64,000 nucleotides of DNA from Loktanella sp. Alg231-35 (GTDB taxonomy: Bacteria > Pseudomonadota > Alphaproteobacteria > Rhodobacterales > Rhodobacteraceae), in NCBI RefSeq assembly GCF_900143545.1, contig NZ_FREV01000005.1:186001-250000 (forward strand). The letters are read 5' to 3'. The translations under genes were made by a program, and so were the position numbers. Every line of letters begins with the position of its first letter. Position 1 is the first letter of the stretch. Shown piece by piece: positions 9,841-19,329 of this stretch. The notes under the pieces were generated by a model. That model did not search any database and had not been told where the DNA came from. It saw only the letters and a program-made list of their open reading frames with translations.

Positions 9841-11502
9841 ATGCTCAATATTTCGTTTCCCAAGCTTGTGATGATCTGGCTGACGGTTGTTATCGGCCTG
9901 ACCTTTGCGATGCCCAACGCCTTCTATGGACGGGTTGAGACCCACAATGATGCGTTGAACATCATTGAAACCGGGCAAACGAACGCTGAGCTTGAGGCCG
10001 ATGCAGCGCTCTGGCCTAATTTCCTGCCCTCTAACCTTGTCAATCTGGGCCTTGATCTGCGCGGCGGTGCGCATCTGCTGGTCGAAGTGCAGGTCGAAGA
10101 TGTGCATGCGTCTTTCCTCGAAGGATTCTGGCCAGAAGTCCGCGATGTGCTTTTGACAGAGCGTGACACGGTTGGATTTGTCGAACGGCTTGACAGTGCA
10201 GCAACCGAGCTGAAGGTCAGCATTTCGCAAGCCGCTGGTGCGACACGCGCGTTTGAACTGGTTCGCGGTCTGGGGCGCCCGGTGACGTCGTTTACGGGCG
10301 CTGCTGCTTCGAACATTGATGTGCGCATTGACGGCAATGTCCTGACGGTCACCCTGAGCGAGGCCGAGATGGCCGCGATGAACGAGCGCACGATCCTGCA
10401 AACGCTGGAAATCATCCGTCGCCGGATTGATGAGGTAGGCACCCGCGAACCCACCATTCAGCGGCAAGGGGCCGAGCGTATTTTGGTGCAGGTTCCCGGC
10501 GTGGGATCGGCCAACGATATTATCGACCTTCTGGGCACGACCGCACAGCTGACCTTTAACCCCGTACAAGGGCGGACCAGTGACCCGGACGCATCGCCCG
10601 GCACAGGTAATATGCTGGTCCCATCGCAAGAACAGGAAGGCGTGTTCTATATCTTGGAACGCCGCCCTGTTGTAACTGGCGAAGACCTCGAGAATGCACA
10701 GCTGGATTTCGACCAGAACGGCCGGCCCGCTGTATCTTTCCGCTTTAACACCTCTGCGGCGCGCAAATTTGGTGACTTCACGCTGGAAAACATCGGCAGC
10801 CCCTTTGCGATTGTGCTGGATGATGAGGTGATTTCTGCACCAACAATTCAAAGCCATATTCCCGGCGGCTCAGGCATTATTACCGGCAACTTTTCCGTTG
10901 AAGAGGCCACCAATCTGGCCGTTCTACTGCGTGCCGGTGCGTTGCCTGCTGAACTGATCTTCCTAGAGGAACGCACGATTGGTCCTGAACTGGGGCAGGA
11001 CAGCATTGATGCGGGGCAGATTGCCTGCATCGTCGCGGCGATTGCGATCCTTGTTTATATGGTGCTGAGCTATGGTCTGTTTGGCCTTTTTGCCAATATC
11101 GCGCTGATCATCAATGTGGGTCTGATCTTTGGTCTGCTAAGCATTGTGGGTGCCACGCTGACGCTGCCCGGTATCGCCGGTATCGTCCTGACCATTGGTA
11201 TGGCGGTGGACGCCAACGTTATTGTCTTTGAGCGTATCCGCGAAGAATTGAAAACCGCCAAAGGCCCGGCACGTGCGATCGAACTGGGCTATGAAAAGGC
11301 GCTGTCGTCGATCATCGACGCCAACATCACAACCTTCATCACGGCGGTGATCCTGTTCACCATGGGCTCTGGTCCGGTCAGCGGCTTTGCTGTGACATTG
11401 GGCTTTGGCATCATCACATCCGTTTTCACTGCGATTTTCGTCACCCGATCCCTGATTTCGATCTGGTTCGCGCGCGCCCGCCCCAAGACAATCGAGGTTT
11501 GA
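9841..11502 (+). CDS. secD: Protein translocase subunit SecD
   Basis: Polytopic membrane protein (553 aa) using the proton gradient to assist late Sec export. It shows the N-terminal helix, the conserved block NLGLDLRGGAHLLVEVQV, a large periplasmic P1 domain, then GPELGQDSID and five C-terminal helices with VLTIGMAVDANVIVFERIREEL, the SecD signature. Start at the ATG 9841 with AAAAAGG upstream; a TTG lies one codon earlier. It sits between yajC (24 bases before) and secF (1 base after). Confidence 0.97.
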   Translation: MLNISFPKLVMIWLTVVIGLTFAMPNAFYGRVETHNDALNIIETGQTNAELEADAALWPNFLPSNLVNLGLDLRGGAHLLVEVQVEDVHASFLEGFWPEVRDVLLTERDTVGFVERLDSAATELKVSISQAAGATRAFELVRGLGRPVTSFTGAAASNIDVRIDGNVLTVTLSEAEMAAMNERTILQTLEIIRRRIDEVGTREPTIQRQGAERILVQVPGVGSANDIIDLLGTTAQLTFNPVQGRTSDPDASPGTGNMLVPSQEQEGVFYILERRPVVTGEDLENAQLDFDQNGRPAVSFRFNTSAARKFGDFTLENIGSPFAIVLDDEVISAPTIQSHIPGGSGIITGNFSVEEATNLAVLLRAGALPAELIFLEERTIGPELGQDSIDAGQIACIVAAIAILVYMVLSYGLFGLFANIALIINVGLIFGLLSIVGATLTLPGIAGIVLTIGMAVDANVIVFERIREELKTAKGPARAIELGYEKALSSIIDANITTFITAVILFTMGSGPVSGFAVTLGFGIITSVFTAIFVTRSLISIWFARARPKTIEV

Positions 11503-11503
11503 T

Positions 11504-12472
11504 ATGCGCTTAAAACTGGTTCGCGAAAACACGTCCATCGATTTCTTCAGCCGGGCCCGTATCTGGCTGGGCATTTCAATGGTGGCTATGGTCATCGCCT
11601 GTGCGTCGTTCATGCTCCAAGGGTTGAACTACGGGATCGACTTTCAAGGCGGTACAAGCATTCGGACGCAATCCGAACAGCCCGTTGATGTGGCTGTATA
11701 CCGGGCCGCACTGGATCCGCTCGCACTTGGTGATATCTCGATTGCAGAGGTCTTTGATCCATCGTTTGAAGAAGATCAGCATGTGGCCTTGGTGCGCATT
11801 CAGGCGCAAGAAGGTGATGAGCGGATCGCATCAGAGACCATTCAGGCCGTGCAAGCGGCGTTGCAGTCCATTGATCCCAATATGAGCTTTCCATCGGTCG
11901 AATCCGTTGGCCCCAAAGTGTCAGGTGAGCTGATCCAGACCGCCGTTATCGCTGTGGCGCTCGCTGTGGTCGCCATTCTGCTTTATATCTGGCTGCGGTT
12001 CGAATGGCAGTTTGCCATCGGTGCGGTGCTCGCGCTGTCGCATGACGTGATCCTGACCATCGGCATTTTCTCTGAACTGCAGATCAAGTTTGATCTGGCT
12101 ATCATCGCGGCCTTGCTGACCATCGTTGGTTATTCGATCAACGATACGGTGATCGTCTTTGACCGCGTGCGTGAAAACCTGCGTAAGTACAAGAGAAAGG
12201 ACCTCAAGGAGGTTCTGAACATCTCGATCAATGAAACGCTTAGCCGGACCTTGATGACCTCTGTGACCACGCTGCTTGCGTTGATCGCTCTGTTTGTTTT
12301 GGGTGGTGATGTGATCCGGGGCTTTGTCTTTGCGATGATCTGGGGTGTGATCATCGGGACCTATTCGTCGATCTTTGTGGCTTCGGCGATTCTGCTGGTG
12401 CTGGGGGTCAAGCGGGACTGGTCCAAGAAAGACCCAAGTGCCGGCACGAAATACGGGCATATCGACACCTGA
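11504..12472 (+). CDS. secF: Protein translocase subunit SecF
   Basis: Partner of SecD in the Sec export accessory complex (322 aa). It contains the N-terminal helix, GLNYGIDFQGGTSIRTQ, then GPKVSGELIQ, and the C-terminal membrane block TIVGYSINDTVIVFDRVREN with SRTLMTSVTTLLAL, all hallmarks of SecF. Together with yajC and secD it forms an operon; the Mth938-like gene follows after 13 bases. Confidence 0.97.
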   Translation: MRLKLVRENTSIDFFSRARIWLGISMVAMVIACASFMLQGLNYGIDFQGGTSIRTQSEQPVDVAVYRAALDPLALGDISIAEVFDPSFEEDQHVALVRIQAQEGDERIASETIQAVQAALQSIDPNMSFPSVESVGPKVSGELIQTAVIAVALAVVAILLYIWLRFEWQFAIGAVLALSHDVILTIGIFSELQIKFDLAIIAALLTIVGYSINDTVIVFDRVRENLRKYKRKDLKEVLNISINETLSRTLMTSVTTLLALIALFVLGGDVIRGFVFAMIWGVIIGTYSSIFVASAILLVLGVKRDWSKKDPSAGTKYGHIDT

Positions 12473-12485
12473 AATGGGGTGAGCC

Positions 12486-12839
12486 ATGCAATTGAATGAA
12501 ATCGACTATAACGACGCAATGCCCATAGACGCCTATGGGCCGGGGTTCTTTCGTGTCGGTGGCAAAAAATACGAAGGCGCTGTGCTGGTATCGCCAACAG
12601 GTGTTGTGGCATGGGGTGGTTACGATGACACCGTCAATGCGCTGGCGCTCAGCGATCAGATTGATGTGCTGTTTGTCGGAACAGGGGCCGAGATTGCGCA
12701 TCCTGACAAAGCATTCCGCACCAGATTGGAAGAGGCCGGGATCGGGGTCGAGGCGATGGCATCGCCTGCCGCCTGCCGCACCTATAATGTTTTGCTTTCA
12801 GAAGGGCGCCGCGTCGCGGTGGCCCTGTTGCCTGTCTGA
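12486..12839 (+). CDS. Mth938-like domain (DUF498) protein
   Basis: 117-aa cytosolic protein of the Mth938/DUF498 family: it has the conserved core GPGFFRVGGKKYEGAVLVSP, a DVLFVGTGAEIAHP segment and a C-terminal SPAACRTYNVLLSEGRRVA. Human homologue NDUFAF3 helps assemble respiratory complex I, but the bacterial function is not settled. In many alphaproteobacteria this gene sits immediately after secF, as here, and it is followed by ccmA without a gap, suggesting one transcription unit. Confidence 0.9.
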   Translation: MQLNEIDYNDAMPIDAYGPGFFRVGGKKYEGAVLVSPTGVVAWGGYDDTVNALALSDQIDVLFVGTGAEIAHPDKAFRTRLEEAGIGVEAMASPAACRTYNVLLSEGRRVAVALLPV

Positions 12840-13454
12840 ATGCTGACTGTCACTGATCTGACCTGCGAACGTGGTGGGCTGCCGGTTTTGACCGGCGTCA
12901 GTTTTGATGTGGCCGCAGGGCAGGCGCTAATCCTGCGCGGGCCCAATGGCATTGGTAAGACGACGCTGCTGCGCACTTTGGCGGGGTTGCAGCCTGCGGT
13001 GGCAGGTCACGTGACCTATCCAGAAGATGAAAGCGCCTATGCCAGCCACGCAGACGGGATCAAGACCGCACTCAGCGTGACCGAGAACCTACGGTTCTGG
13101 GCTGACGTCTATGGCGCTGATTTGCCCCGCGATATTCTTGAAACATTCGATCTGGCAGATCTGGCGGAGCGTTTGGGTGGCACCTTGTCCGCAGGGCAGA
13201 AGCGCCGCCTAGGGTTGGCGCGTCTGGGTGTGATCGGGCGCAAGGTGTTGTTTCTGGACGAGCCGACGGTGTCGCTCGATGGATTCTCGGTCAAGCTCTT
13301 TGCTAAGTGGCTGCAAGATACGCATTTGGCGCGCGGCGGTGTGGCTGTGATCGCCACACATATCGATCTGGGACTTGCGGCCCCAGAGTTGGACCTGACC
13401 CCGTTCAAATCGGACGTGGACGCAGGCGGCGGCACGGATGAGGCGTTCTTGTGA
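12840..13454 (+). CDS. ccmA: Haem exporter ATP-binding protein CcmA
   Basis: ATPase subunit (204 aa) of the CcmABCD haem-handling complex in cytochrome c maturation system I. Walker [10 protein letters not shown] at about residues 34-42, signature [14 protein letters not shown] and Walker [10 protein letters not shown] are all present. The gene starts on the base after the preceding stop and its end overlaps ccmB by 4 bp (GTGA), showing tight coupling. Confidence 0.95.
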   Translation: MLTVTDLTCERGGLPVLTGVSFDVAAGQALILRGPNGIGKTTLLRTLAGLQPAVAGHVTYPEDESAYASHADGIKTALSVTENLRFWADVYGADLPRDILETFDLADLAERLGGTLSAGQKRRLGLARLGVIGRKVLFLDEPTVSLDGFSVKLFAKWLQDTHLARGGVAVIATHIDLGLAAPELDLTPFKSDVDAGGGTDEAFL

Positions 13455-14107
13455 TTGCGCTGCTTCTGCGTGACCTACGGTTGGCCGTGCGGGCCGGGGG
13501 CGGCTTTGGCCTTGGGCTTGCGTTTTTCCTGATCGTTGTGGTGCTGGTGCCTTTTGGTGTCGGGCCCGATACGGCAGTGCTTTCGCGCATCGCGCCGGGG
13601 AATTTATGGGTGGCTTCTTTGTTGGCCGCACTGCTGTCGCTAGACCGGATATTCGCGCTGGATTACGAGGATGGATCGCTCGCACTGCTCGCCACGTCGC
13701 CGCTGCCTTTGGAAGGGGCTGCGATGATGAAGGCGTTGGCGCACTGGATCACCACTGGATTGCCCCTGACACTGGCCGCACCTGCGCTGGGGTTCCTGCT
13801 GAGCCTCGCACCAGAGGCCTATGCTTACCTGCTGCTGTCGCTGCTGATCGGCACACCAGCCCTATCAATGATCGGCACCTTTGGTGCGGCGCTGACAGTA
13901 GGGTTGCGCCGGGGCGGGCTGTTGTTGTCATTGCTGGTGCTGCCGCTTTACGTGCCTACGCTTATTTTTGGGGCAGAGGCCGTGCGGCGCGGCGCAGACG
14001 GGCTCGACCCAAGTGGTGCGTTGATGCTGATGGGCGGGATCACAGCGGGATGCTTTGCCTTGTTGCCTTTTGCCACTTCAGCAGTGTTGCGCGTCAATCT
14101 GCGGTGA
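13451..14107 (+). CDS. ccmB: Haem exporter membrane protein CcmB
   Basis: Six-helix membrane subunit (218 aa) of the CcmAB transporter. It opens [18 protein letters not shown], then [16 protein letters not shown] and [21 protein letters not shown], which are the family's conserved blocks. The start is a GTG overlapping the end of ccmA. ccmC follows 42 bases later. Confidence 0.95.
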   Translation: MIALLLRDLRLAVRAGGGFGLGLAFFLIVVVLVPFGVGPDTAVLSRIAPGNLWVASLLAALLSLDRIFALDYEDGSLALLATSPLPLEGAAMMKALAHWITTGLPLTLAAPALGFLLSLAPEAYAYLLLSLLIGTPALSMIGTFGAALTVGLRRGGLLLSLLVLPLYVPTLIFGAEAVRRGADGLDPSGALMLMGGITAGCFALLPFATSAVLRVNLR

Positions 14108-14149
14108 TCGGGGATTGAGAGTGCCAATGAGGCGGGATAGATAGGCAAA

Positions 14150-14878
14150 ATGTCGATGTGGGAATACGCTAATCCGAAACGGTTTATGGGCTGGACCCGG
14201 CCTGTGCTGCCGTGGACCTTTGGCCTTGCGGGGCTGTGCCTTGCGGTTGGGTTGATCTGGGGGTTTTTCTTTACGCCAGACGATTTCCGGCAAGGGTCAA
14301 CGGTTAAGATCATCTACCTGCATGTGCCTGCCGCCCTGATGGCGATCAACGCGTGGATCATGATGTTGGTGGCGTCCTTGATCTGGGTCGTGCGCAGGCA
14401 TCACGTGACAGCCTTGGCAGCCCGTGCCGCAGCCCCGGTGGGCGTCGTGTTCACGCTAATTGCCCTTTTCACCGGCGGCATATGGGGCCAGCCGATGTGG
14501 GGGACTTATTGGGCATGGGACCCGCGCCTGACGTCCTTTCTGATCCTGTTTTTGTTCTATCTGGGCTACATCGCCCTGTGGGAAGCGATTGAAGACCCCG
14601 ACACAGCCGCGGACCTGACCAGCGTGCTGTGCATGGTTGGGTCAGTCTTTGCCATTCTGTCGCGCTACGCGGTGCTGTTCTGGAATCAGGGGCTGCACCA
14701 GGGCGCATCCCTGTCGCTGGACAAAGAAGAAAACGTCGCGGATGTTTTTTGGTTTCCGCTCTTGGTTTGTATCGTGGGATTTGTGCTGCTTTTTATCGCA
14801 TTGGTGCTCATGCGCACCCGCACCGAAATTCGTGCGCGCCGTATCCGCGCGCTGGAAGCGAGGGCGCGCCGTGCCTGA
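14150..14878 (+). CDS. ccmC: Haem exporter protein CcmC
   Basis: Six-helix protein (242 aa) presenting haem to CcmE during cytochrome c maturation. The haem-handling motif is present as WGTYWAWDPRLTS, with flanking conserved histidines (YLHVPAALMA and NQGLHQGAS). The C-terminus is basic (RTRTEIRARRIRALEARARR). Its last 8 bases overlap ccmD, which starts at a GTG. Confidence 0.96.
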   Translation: MSMWEYANPKRFMGWTRPVLPWTFGLAGLCLAVGLIWGFFFTPDDFRQGSTVKIIYLHVPAALMAINAWIMMLVASLIWVVRRHHVTALAARAAAPVGVVFTLIALFTGGIWGQPMWGTYWAWDPRLTSFLILFLFYLGYIALWEAIEDPDTAADLTSVLCMVGSVFAILSRYAVLFWNQGLHQGASLSLDKEENVADVFWFPLLVCIVGFVLLFIALVLMRTRTEIRARRIRALEARARRA

Positions 14879-15014
14879 TCTGGGTCAATATGCCGTTGAA
14901 GTGCTGGCCGCCTATGGTGTGAGCATCCTGTTGTTATCGGCGATCATCGCGATCAGCTGGCGCCGCTATGTACGCGTGCGCGCGGCCTTGGAAGCGGTTG
15001 AAAAGAATGGCTAA
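14871..15014 (+). CDS. ccmD: Haem exporter protein CcmD
   Basis: Small single-helix protein (47 aa): MPDLGQYAVEVLAAYGVSIL, rest of the helix, then a basic region (SWRRYVRVRAAL), matching CcmD, which releases haem-loaded CcmE from CcmC. It starts at GTG 14871 inside the end of ccmC and overlaps ccmG by 8 bases. Identification rests on size, topology and position. Confidence 0.88.
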   Translation: MPDLGQYAVEVLAAYGVSILLLSAIIAISWRRYVRVRAALEAVEKNG

Positions 15015-15543
15015 AATTTCGCCACTGATGATCCTACCGCCGGTGATCTTTGCCGCTTTCGCGGGGCTGGCGCTTGCGGGAATGCTACGAGATAATCCTG
15101 ATGAGATGCCGTCGACCTTTGTTGGTAATCAGGCCCCGCCGGTTCCGACAGAGGCGGTGCAGGGCACGGTGCAGCTAACCAACGATGACCTGCGGTCCGG
15201 AGACGTGACAATCGTGAACTTCTGGGCCAGCTGGTGCCCGCCATGTCGTGCCGAGCATCCGAATTTGCTGGATCTGGCGGCGCAGGGCTACCGCGTTGCA
15301 GGTATCAATTTCCGCGATCAGCAGGATCAAGCCGCGCCTTATCTGGTGGAATACGAAGACCCGTTTTTTGCAACCGGGTTTGATCTGCGGGGCAGGGTGG
15401 CAATCGACTGGGGCGTGACCGCGCCGCCAGAGACGTTCATTGTGGATGGCGACGGGACGGTTTTGTATCGGTTCGTCGGGCCGTTGGTCGGGTCGGATTA
15501 TGAGCAGCGGTTTTTGCCGGAGTTGATGAAGGCAGCAGAGTAA
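15007..15543 (+). CDS. ccmG: Thiol:disulfide interchange protein CcmG/DsbE
   Basis: Membrane-tethered periplasmic thioredoxin (178 aa) that keeps apocytochrome c cysteines reduced. After an N-terminal helix comes a thioredoxin fold with NFWASWCPPCRAEHP (active cysteines 77 and 80) and the cis-proline region TAPPETFIVDGDG. I use the ATG at 15007, which overlaps the end of ccmD; a longer frame begins at 14968 inside ccmD and lacks a signal helix. Last gene of the ccm run; ccmE, ccmF and ccmH are not in the window. Confidence 0.95.
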   Translation: MAKISPLMILPPVIFAAFAGLALAGMLRDNPDEMPSTFVGNQAPPVPTEAVQGTVQLTNDDLRSGDVTIVNFWASWCPPCRAEHPNLLDLAAQGYRVAGINFRDQQDQAAPYLVEYEDPFFATGFDLRGRVAIDWGVTAPPETFIVDGDGTVLYRFVGPLVGSDYEQRFLPELMKAAE

Positions 15544-15549
15544 ATTGTG

Positions 15550-15610
15550 TGCGTGGGTGAAACCCACGCATCGATGCACAAAAAAGCCCGGTCGCGATGA
15601 CCGGGCTTTT
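15550..15610. terminator. Two hairpins between convergent ccmG and acnA; bidirectional terminator
   Basis: First, a perfect 9-bp stem with 3-base loop at 15550-15570 (TGCGTGGGT/ACCCACGCA). Second, a perfect 12-bp stem at 15582-15610 (AAAAGCCCGGTC/GACCGGGCTTTT, loop GCGAT) with A and T runs at its ends, so it can terminate transcripts arriving from both ccmG and acnA. Confidence 0.85.
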
Positions 15611-15629
15611 GCAATTCAGCTAACGGAAC

Positions 15630-18320
15630 TTAAGCAACCTTGGCCAAGTTCTGCAGCACATAATGCAGCACACCACCGCTTTTGATGTAGTCGATCTCAA
15701 CGGCGGTATCGATCCGGCACTTCACGGTGATATCTTTCACCGTACCGTCGGCCATGGTGATCGTCGCTGCCATCTCTTGCAGCGGTTTCACGGCGTCCAG
15801 ACCTTCGATTGTTACCGTTTCCTCACCGGTCAGGCCCAGTGAATTGCGGCTGTCGCCGCCGGTGAATTCGAACGGAACGACGCCCATGCCGACGAGGTTG
15901 GAGCGGTGAATACGCTCAAAGCTCTCTGCGATCACGGCTTTGACGCCCAGCAGGGACGTGCCCTTGGCTGCCCAGTCGCGGGACGATCCAGCACCGTATT
16001 GTTCGCCTGCGAATACGACCAGTGGGGTGCCTTCGGCCTGATGCGCCATGGCTGCATCAAAGATCGATGTCTGATCGCCGCTTGGCCCTTTGGTGTAGCC
16101 GCCTTCGACCCCATCCAGCATTTCGTTCTTGATGCGGATGTTGGCGAATGTGCCGCGCATCATGACCTCGTGGTTGCCGCGGCGCGAGCCGTAGGAATTG
16201 AATTCGCGCACGGGCACCTGCCGTTCGATCAGGTACTGACCGGCGGGGGTGGTGTCTTTGAACGAACCGGCAGGGCTGATGTGGTCGGTTGTGACCATGT
16301 CACCCAGAACGGCGAGGACTTTGGCGTCAACCACGTTCTTGATTGTGCCCGGCTCTTTGGACATGCCCTGGAAATAGGGCGGGTTCTGGACGTAGGTTGA
16401 TGCGGCAGGCCAGTCGTAGGTTTCGCCTGTCGATGTTTCGACCGCTTGCCATTTTTCGTCGCCTTTAAAGACGTCAGCATATTTGCTGATGAACGCCTCG
16501 CGGGTCACGGTTTTCTCGACCAATGCGTTGATTTCGGCAGAGGTTGGCCAGATGTCTTTGAGGAAGACATCATTGCCGTCTTTGTCCTGTCCCAACGGTT
16601 CGCTGGACAGGTCGATGTCCATCGTACCGGCCAGCGCATAGGCCACGACAAGCGGCGGCGAGGCGAGGTAGTTCGCGCGGACATCAGGTGAGATGCGCCC
16701 TTCGAAGTTGCGGTTGCCCGACAACACGGACGTTGCCACCAGATCACCTTCGGCAATCGCGTCTGACAGTTCTTTCTGGATCGGACCAGAGTTGCCGATG
16801 CAGGTCGTGCAGCCATAGCCAACAAGGTTGAACCCGATCTTGTCGAGGTCCTCTTGCAGGCCTGCGGCCTCTAGATATTCGCTCACCACCTGAGAACCGG
16901 GGGCCAGTGATGTTTTGACCCAAGGTTTGCGATCCAGACCCAAGGCGGCCGCTTTGCGCGCCACCAGACCCGCGCCGATCATGACGTAGGGGTTGGATGT
17001 GTTGGTGCAGGATGTGATCGAGGCGATCACGACCTTGCCGCTTTCCATGGTGTAATCTTCGCCAGCAACGGCGACTTCTTTGCCCATCGGGCGTTTGAAG
17101 GTCTTTTCCATCTCACCCGCGAAGGCAGATTTGGCGTTGGTCAGTGCCACGTAATCCTGCGGGCGCTTGGGGCCGGAAATCGCAGGCACAATCGTGCCCA
17201 TGTCGAGGTGCAGGGTGTCGGTGTAGACAGGTGCGTAATCCGCGCCGCGCCAGAAACCGTTTTCCTTGGCGTAGGCTTCGACCAATGCGATGCGGTCCTC
17301 ATCCCGGCCTGTGTTGCGCAGGTAGCGCAAGGTTTCACCGTCGATAGGGAAGAAGCCGCAAGTGGCACCATACTCAGGCGCCATGTTGGCGATTGTTGCC
17401 CGGTCGGCCAGTGGCAGAACGTCCAGACCGGCGCCGTAGAATTCGACAAACTTGCCGACAACGCCAAGCTCGCGGAGCATTTCAACGACTTTCAGCACAA
17501 GGTCGGTACCTGTTGTGCCTTCCATCATTTCGCCTGTCAGCTCAAAGCCCACAACTTCGGGGATCAGCATGGACACAGGTTGGCCCAGCATCGCGGCTTC
17601 CGCCTCGATCCCGCCAACACCCCAGCCAAGCACAGCAAGGCCGTTTACCATCGTGGTGTGTGAATCAGTGCCGACGAGTGTATCGGGGTAGGCCACGTCT
17701 TCGCCGTTCTGATCCTTGTCAGTCCAGACCGTCTGGGCAAGGTATTCAAGGTTCACCTGGTGACAGATGCCTGTGCCCGGCGGCACAACGCGGAAGTTGT
17801 TGAACGCGCCTTGGCCCCATTTGAGGAACTGGTAGCGTTCCATGTTCCGTTCATATTCGCGGTCCACGTTCATCTGGAACGCACGTGGGTTGCCGAATTC
17901 GTCGATCATGACCGAGTGGTCGATAACCAGATCAACGGGGTTCAGCGGGTTAATCTGCTGGGCATCGCCACCCAAAGCCACGATGCCGTCGCGCATGGCA
18001 GCAAGGTCAACCACCGCAGGCACACCGGTGAAGTCCTGCATCAGCACGCGGGCAGGGCGATAGGCGATTTCGCGGGGGTTTTTGCCGCCTTTGTCAGCCC
18101 ATGCAGAGAATGCCTTGATGTCATTAACAGATACTGAAAATCCGCCATCCTCAAAGCGCAGCAGGTTTTCGAGGACGACCTTCAGCGCCGCTGGCAGCTT
18201 GGAAAAGTCGCCCAAGCCCGCAGCTTCTGCTGCCGGAATGGAGTAATAAGCGACCGACTGGTCACCAACTGTGAGTGTTTTGCGGGTATTGGCTGTATCT
18301 TTGCCGACTGTGATTGTCAT
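15630..18320 (-). CDS. acnA: Aconitate hydratase A
   Basis: Citrate/isocitrate isomerase of the TCA cycle, an iron-sulfur enzyme. The 896-aa protein matches the AcnA/IRP1 length. Cluster cysteines are visible as SCTNTSNP (Cys438) and [10 protein letters not shown] (Cys504, Cys507), and the C-terminal swivel domain has [12 protein letters not shown]. The ATG at 18320 is preceded by AGGGAAAGCC; an upstream in-frame start at 18428 adds a Cys/Pro-rich stretch unlike the family. Gene stands alone, ending in the shared hairpin with ccmG. Confidence 0.97.
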   Translation of the reverse strand: MTITVGKDTANTRKTLTVGDQSVAYYSIPAAEAAGLGDFSKLPAALKVVLENLLRFEDGGFSVSVNDIKAFSAWADKGGKNPREIAYRPARVLMQDFTGVPAVVDLAAMRDGIVALGGDAQQINPLNPVDLVIDHSVMIDEFGNPRAFQMNVDREYERNMERYQFLKWGQGAFNNFRVVPPGTGICHQVNLEYLAQTVWTDKDQNGEDVAYPDTLVGTDSHTTMVNGLAVLGWGVGGIEAEAAMLGQPVSMLIPEVVGFELTGEMMEGTTGTDLVLKVVEMLRELGVVGKFVEFYGAGLDVLPLADRATIANMAPEYGATCGFFPIDGETLRYLRNTGRDEDRIALVEAYAKENGFWRGADYAPVYTDTLHLDMGTIVPAISGPKRPQDYVALTNAKSAFAGEMEKTFKRPMGKEVAVAGEDYTMESGKVVIASITSCTNTSNPYVMIGAGLVARKAAALGLDRKPWVKTSLAPGSQVVSEYLEAAGLQEDLDKIGFNLVGYGCTTCIGNSGPIQKELSDAIAEGDLVATSVLSGNRNFEGRISPDVRANYLASPPLVVAYALAGTMDIDLSSEPLGQDKDGNDVFLKDIWPTSAEINALVEKTVTREAFISKYADVFKGDEKWQAVETSTGETYDWPAASTYVQNPPYFQGMSKEPGTIKNVVDAKVLAVLGDMVTTDHISPAGSFKDTTPAGQYLIERQVPVREFNSYGSRRGNHEVMMRGTFANIRIKNEMLDGVEGGYTKGPSGDQTSIFDAAMAHQAEGTPLVVFAGEQYGAGSSRDWAAKGTSLLGVKAVIAESFERIHRSNLVGMGVVPFEFTGGDSRNSLGLTGEETVTIEGLDAVKPLQEMAATITMADGTVKDITVKCRIDTAVEIDYIKSGGVLHYVLQNLAKVA

Positions 18321-18410
18321 GGCTTTCCCTTTCGTGGCTGCAGCTGAGCAAGGTTCTTGAGGTGGCTTTTGCCCCATGCAGCAAGGGCAATCAAGGGGGG
18401 ACGCACGTTT

Positions 18411-18430
18411 TTGTATACCATTGCACACAA
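18411..18430 (-). promoter_or_regulatory. Imperfect 20-bp dyad upstream of acnA, GntR-operator-like
   Basis: TTGTATACCATTGCACACAA: 7 of 10 positions are symmetric and the TTGT...ACAA ends with TATAC resemble operators of GntR-family regulators. It lies about 90 bases before the acnA start in the acnA/DUF1223 divergent region. No GntR gene is in the window. Confidence 0.3.
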
Positions 18431-18552
18431 TTTGGCGTGTTTCCGCTTTTCATGGTTGAAACAATCCTAACGGCGCCCTCGCAATTCGTTGATTGGTCAT
18501 TACAGACAAAGCTGATTACACCAGACAGACAATCTAAATATCGGGATTAACC

Positions 18553-19245
18553 ATGCGCCTCCTCATTGCTGTTCTATCGTTCTTGGGTCTCTTCCAAGCC
18601 TCCCAAGCTGTTGCGCAAAATGGACCGGTGGTGATTGAACTTTATACTTCGCAAGGCTGTTCATCCTGCCCGCCAGCGGATGCGGTGTTGCATGATCTGG
18701 CAGAGCGCGATGATGTGATCGCGCTGGCGCTGCATGTGGACTATTGGGATTATCTGGGCTGGAAGGACGAGTTTGGCCGCCCGGAGAATACCGAGCGCCA
18801 ACATGCCTATGCCCGCAGCTTTCGTGCGACGACGGTTTATACCCCGCAGATGATTTTTAATGGACAGGACGATGTTGTCGGCTCTCGGACCATGCAGGTG
18901 ATGGATATGTTGCAGGCGCACCAAAGCCGCGGCAATTCTGTTGATGTGACATTGGCCCGCCGGGGTGAGCGCGTGATTATCAATGCCGAGGCGGATAGCC
19001 GTGGCGATTATGTTGTGCAACTGGTGCGCTACACCCCCGAGCAGACGGTCGATGTGCGCCGCGGCGAGAATGCGGGCAAAACCCTCAGCTATGCCAATAT
19101 TGTAACGTCTTGGGACTATATCAGCCGCTGGGATGGGCGGTCACCGCTGGCGCTTGATGCCGCAGCGCCGGGCGATGCGCCGATTGTTGTGATCATCCAG
19201 CAGCGGGGCTACGGCCCGATCTTGGGTGCCGCCGAGCTGCGTTAA
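18553..19245 (+). CDS. Secreted DUF1223 protein (thioredoxin-like)
   Basis: 230 aa with a signal peptide (MRLLIAVLSFLGLFQASQAVA) and the DUF1223 opening VVIELYTSQGCSSCPPADAV, with a CxxC pair, followed by HVDYWDYLGWKDEFGRP and YTPQMIFNGQDDVVGS, all typical of the family. It is expected to be periplasmic with a thioredoxin-like fold; the substrate is unknown. It is transcribed divergently from acnA, with a 232-base region between them, and stands alone. Confidence 0.9.
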   Translation: MRLLIAVLSFLGLFQASQAVAQNGPVVIELYTSQGCSSCPPADAVLHDLAERDDVIALALHVDYWDYLGWKDEFGRPENTERQHAYARSFRATTVYTPQMIFNGQDDVVGSRTMQVMDMLQAHQSRGNSVDVTLARRGERVIINAEADSRGDYVVQLVRYTPEQTVDVRRGENAGKTLSYANIVTSWDYISRWDGRSPLALDAAAPGDAPIVVIIQQRGYGPILGAAELR

Positions 19246-19329
19246 GGCAATTCGAACTATACCTGCATCACCCATCGCCGCCTTTCGCCCCCGGTGCAAA
19301 CGCAATGAGTGCAGTGCTGTGTTTCTGGC

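Noticed and set aside
9637..10857. 406-codon open frame on the minus strand opposite yajC-secD
   Set aside because: Antisense shadow of secD in GC-rich DNA; the secD reading has full family motifs.
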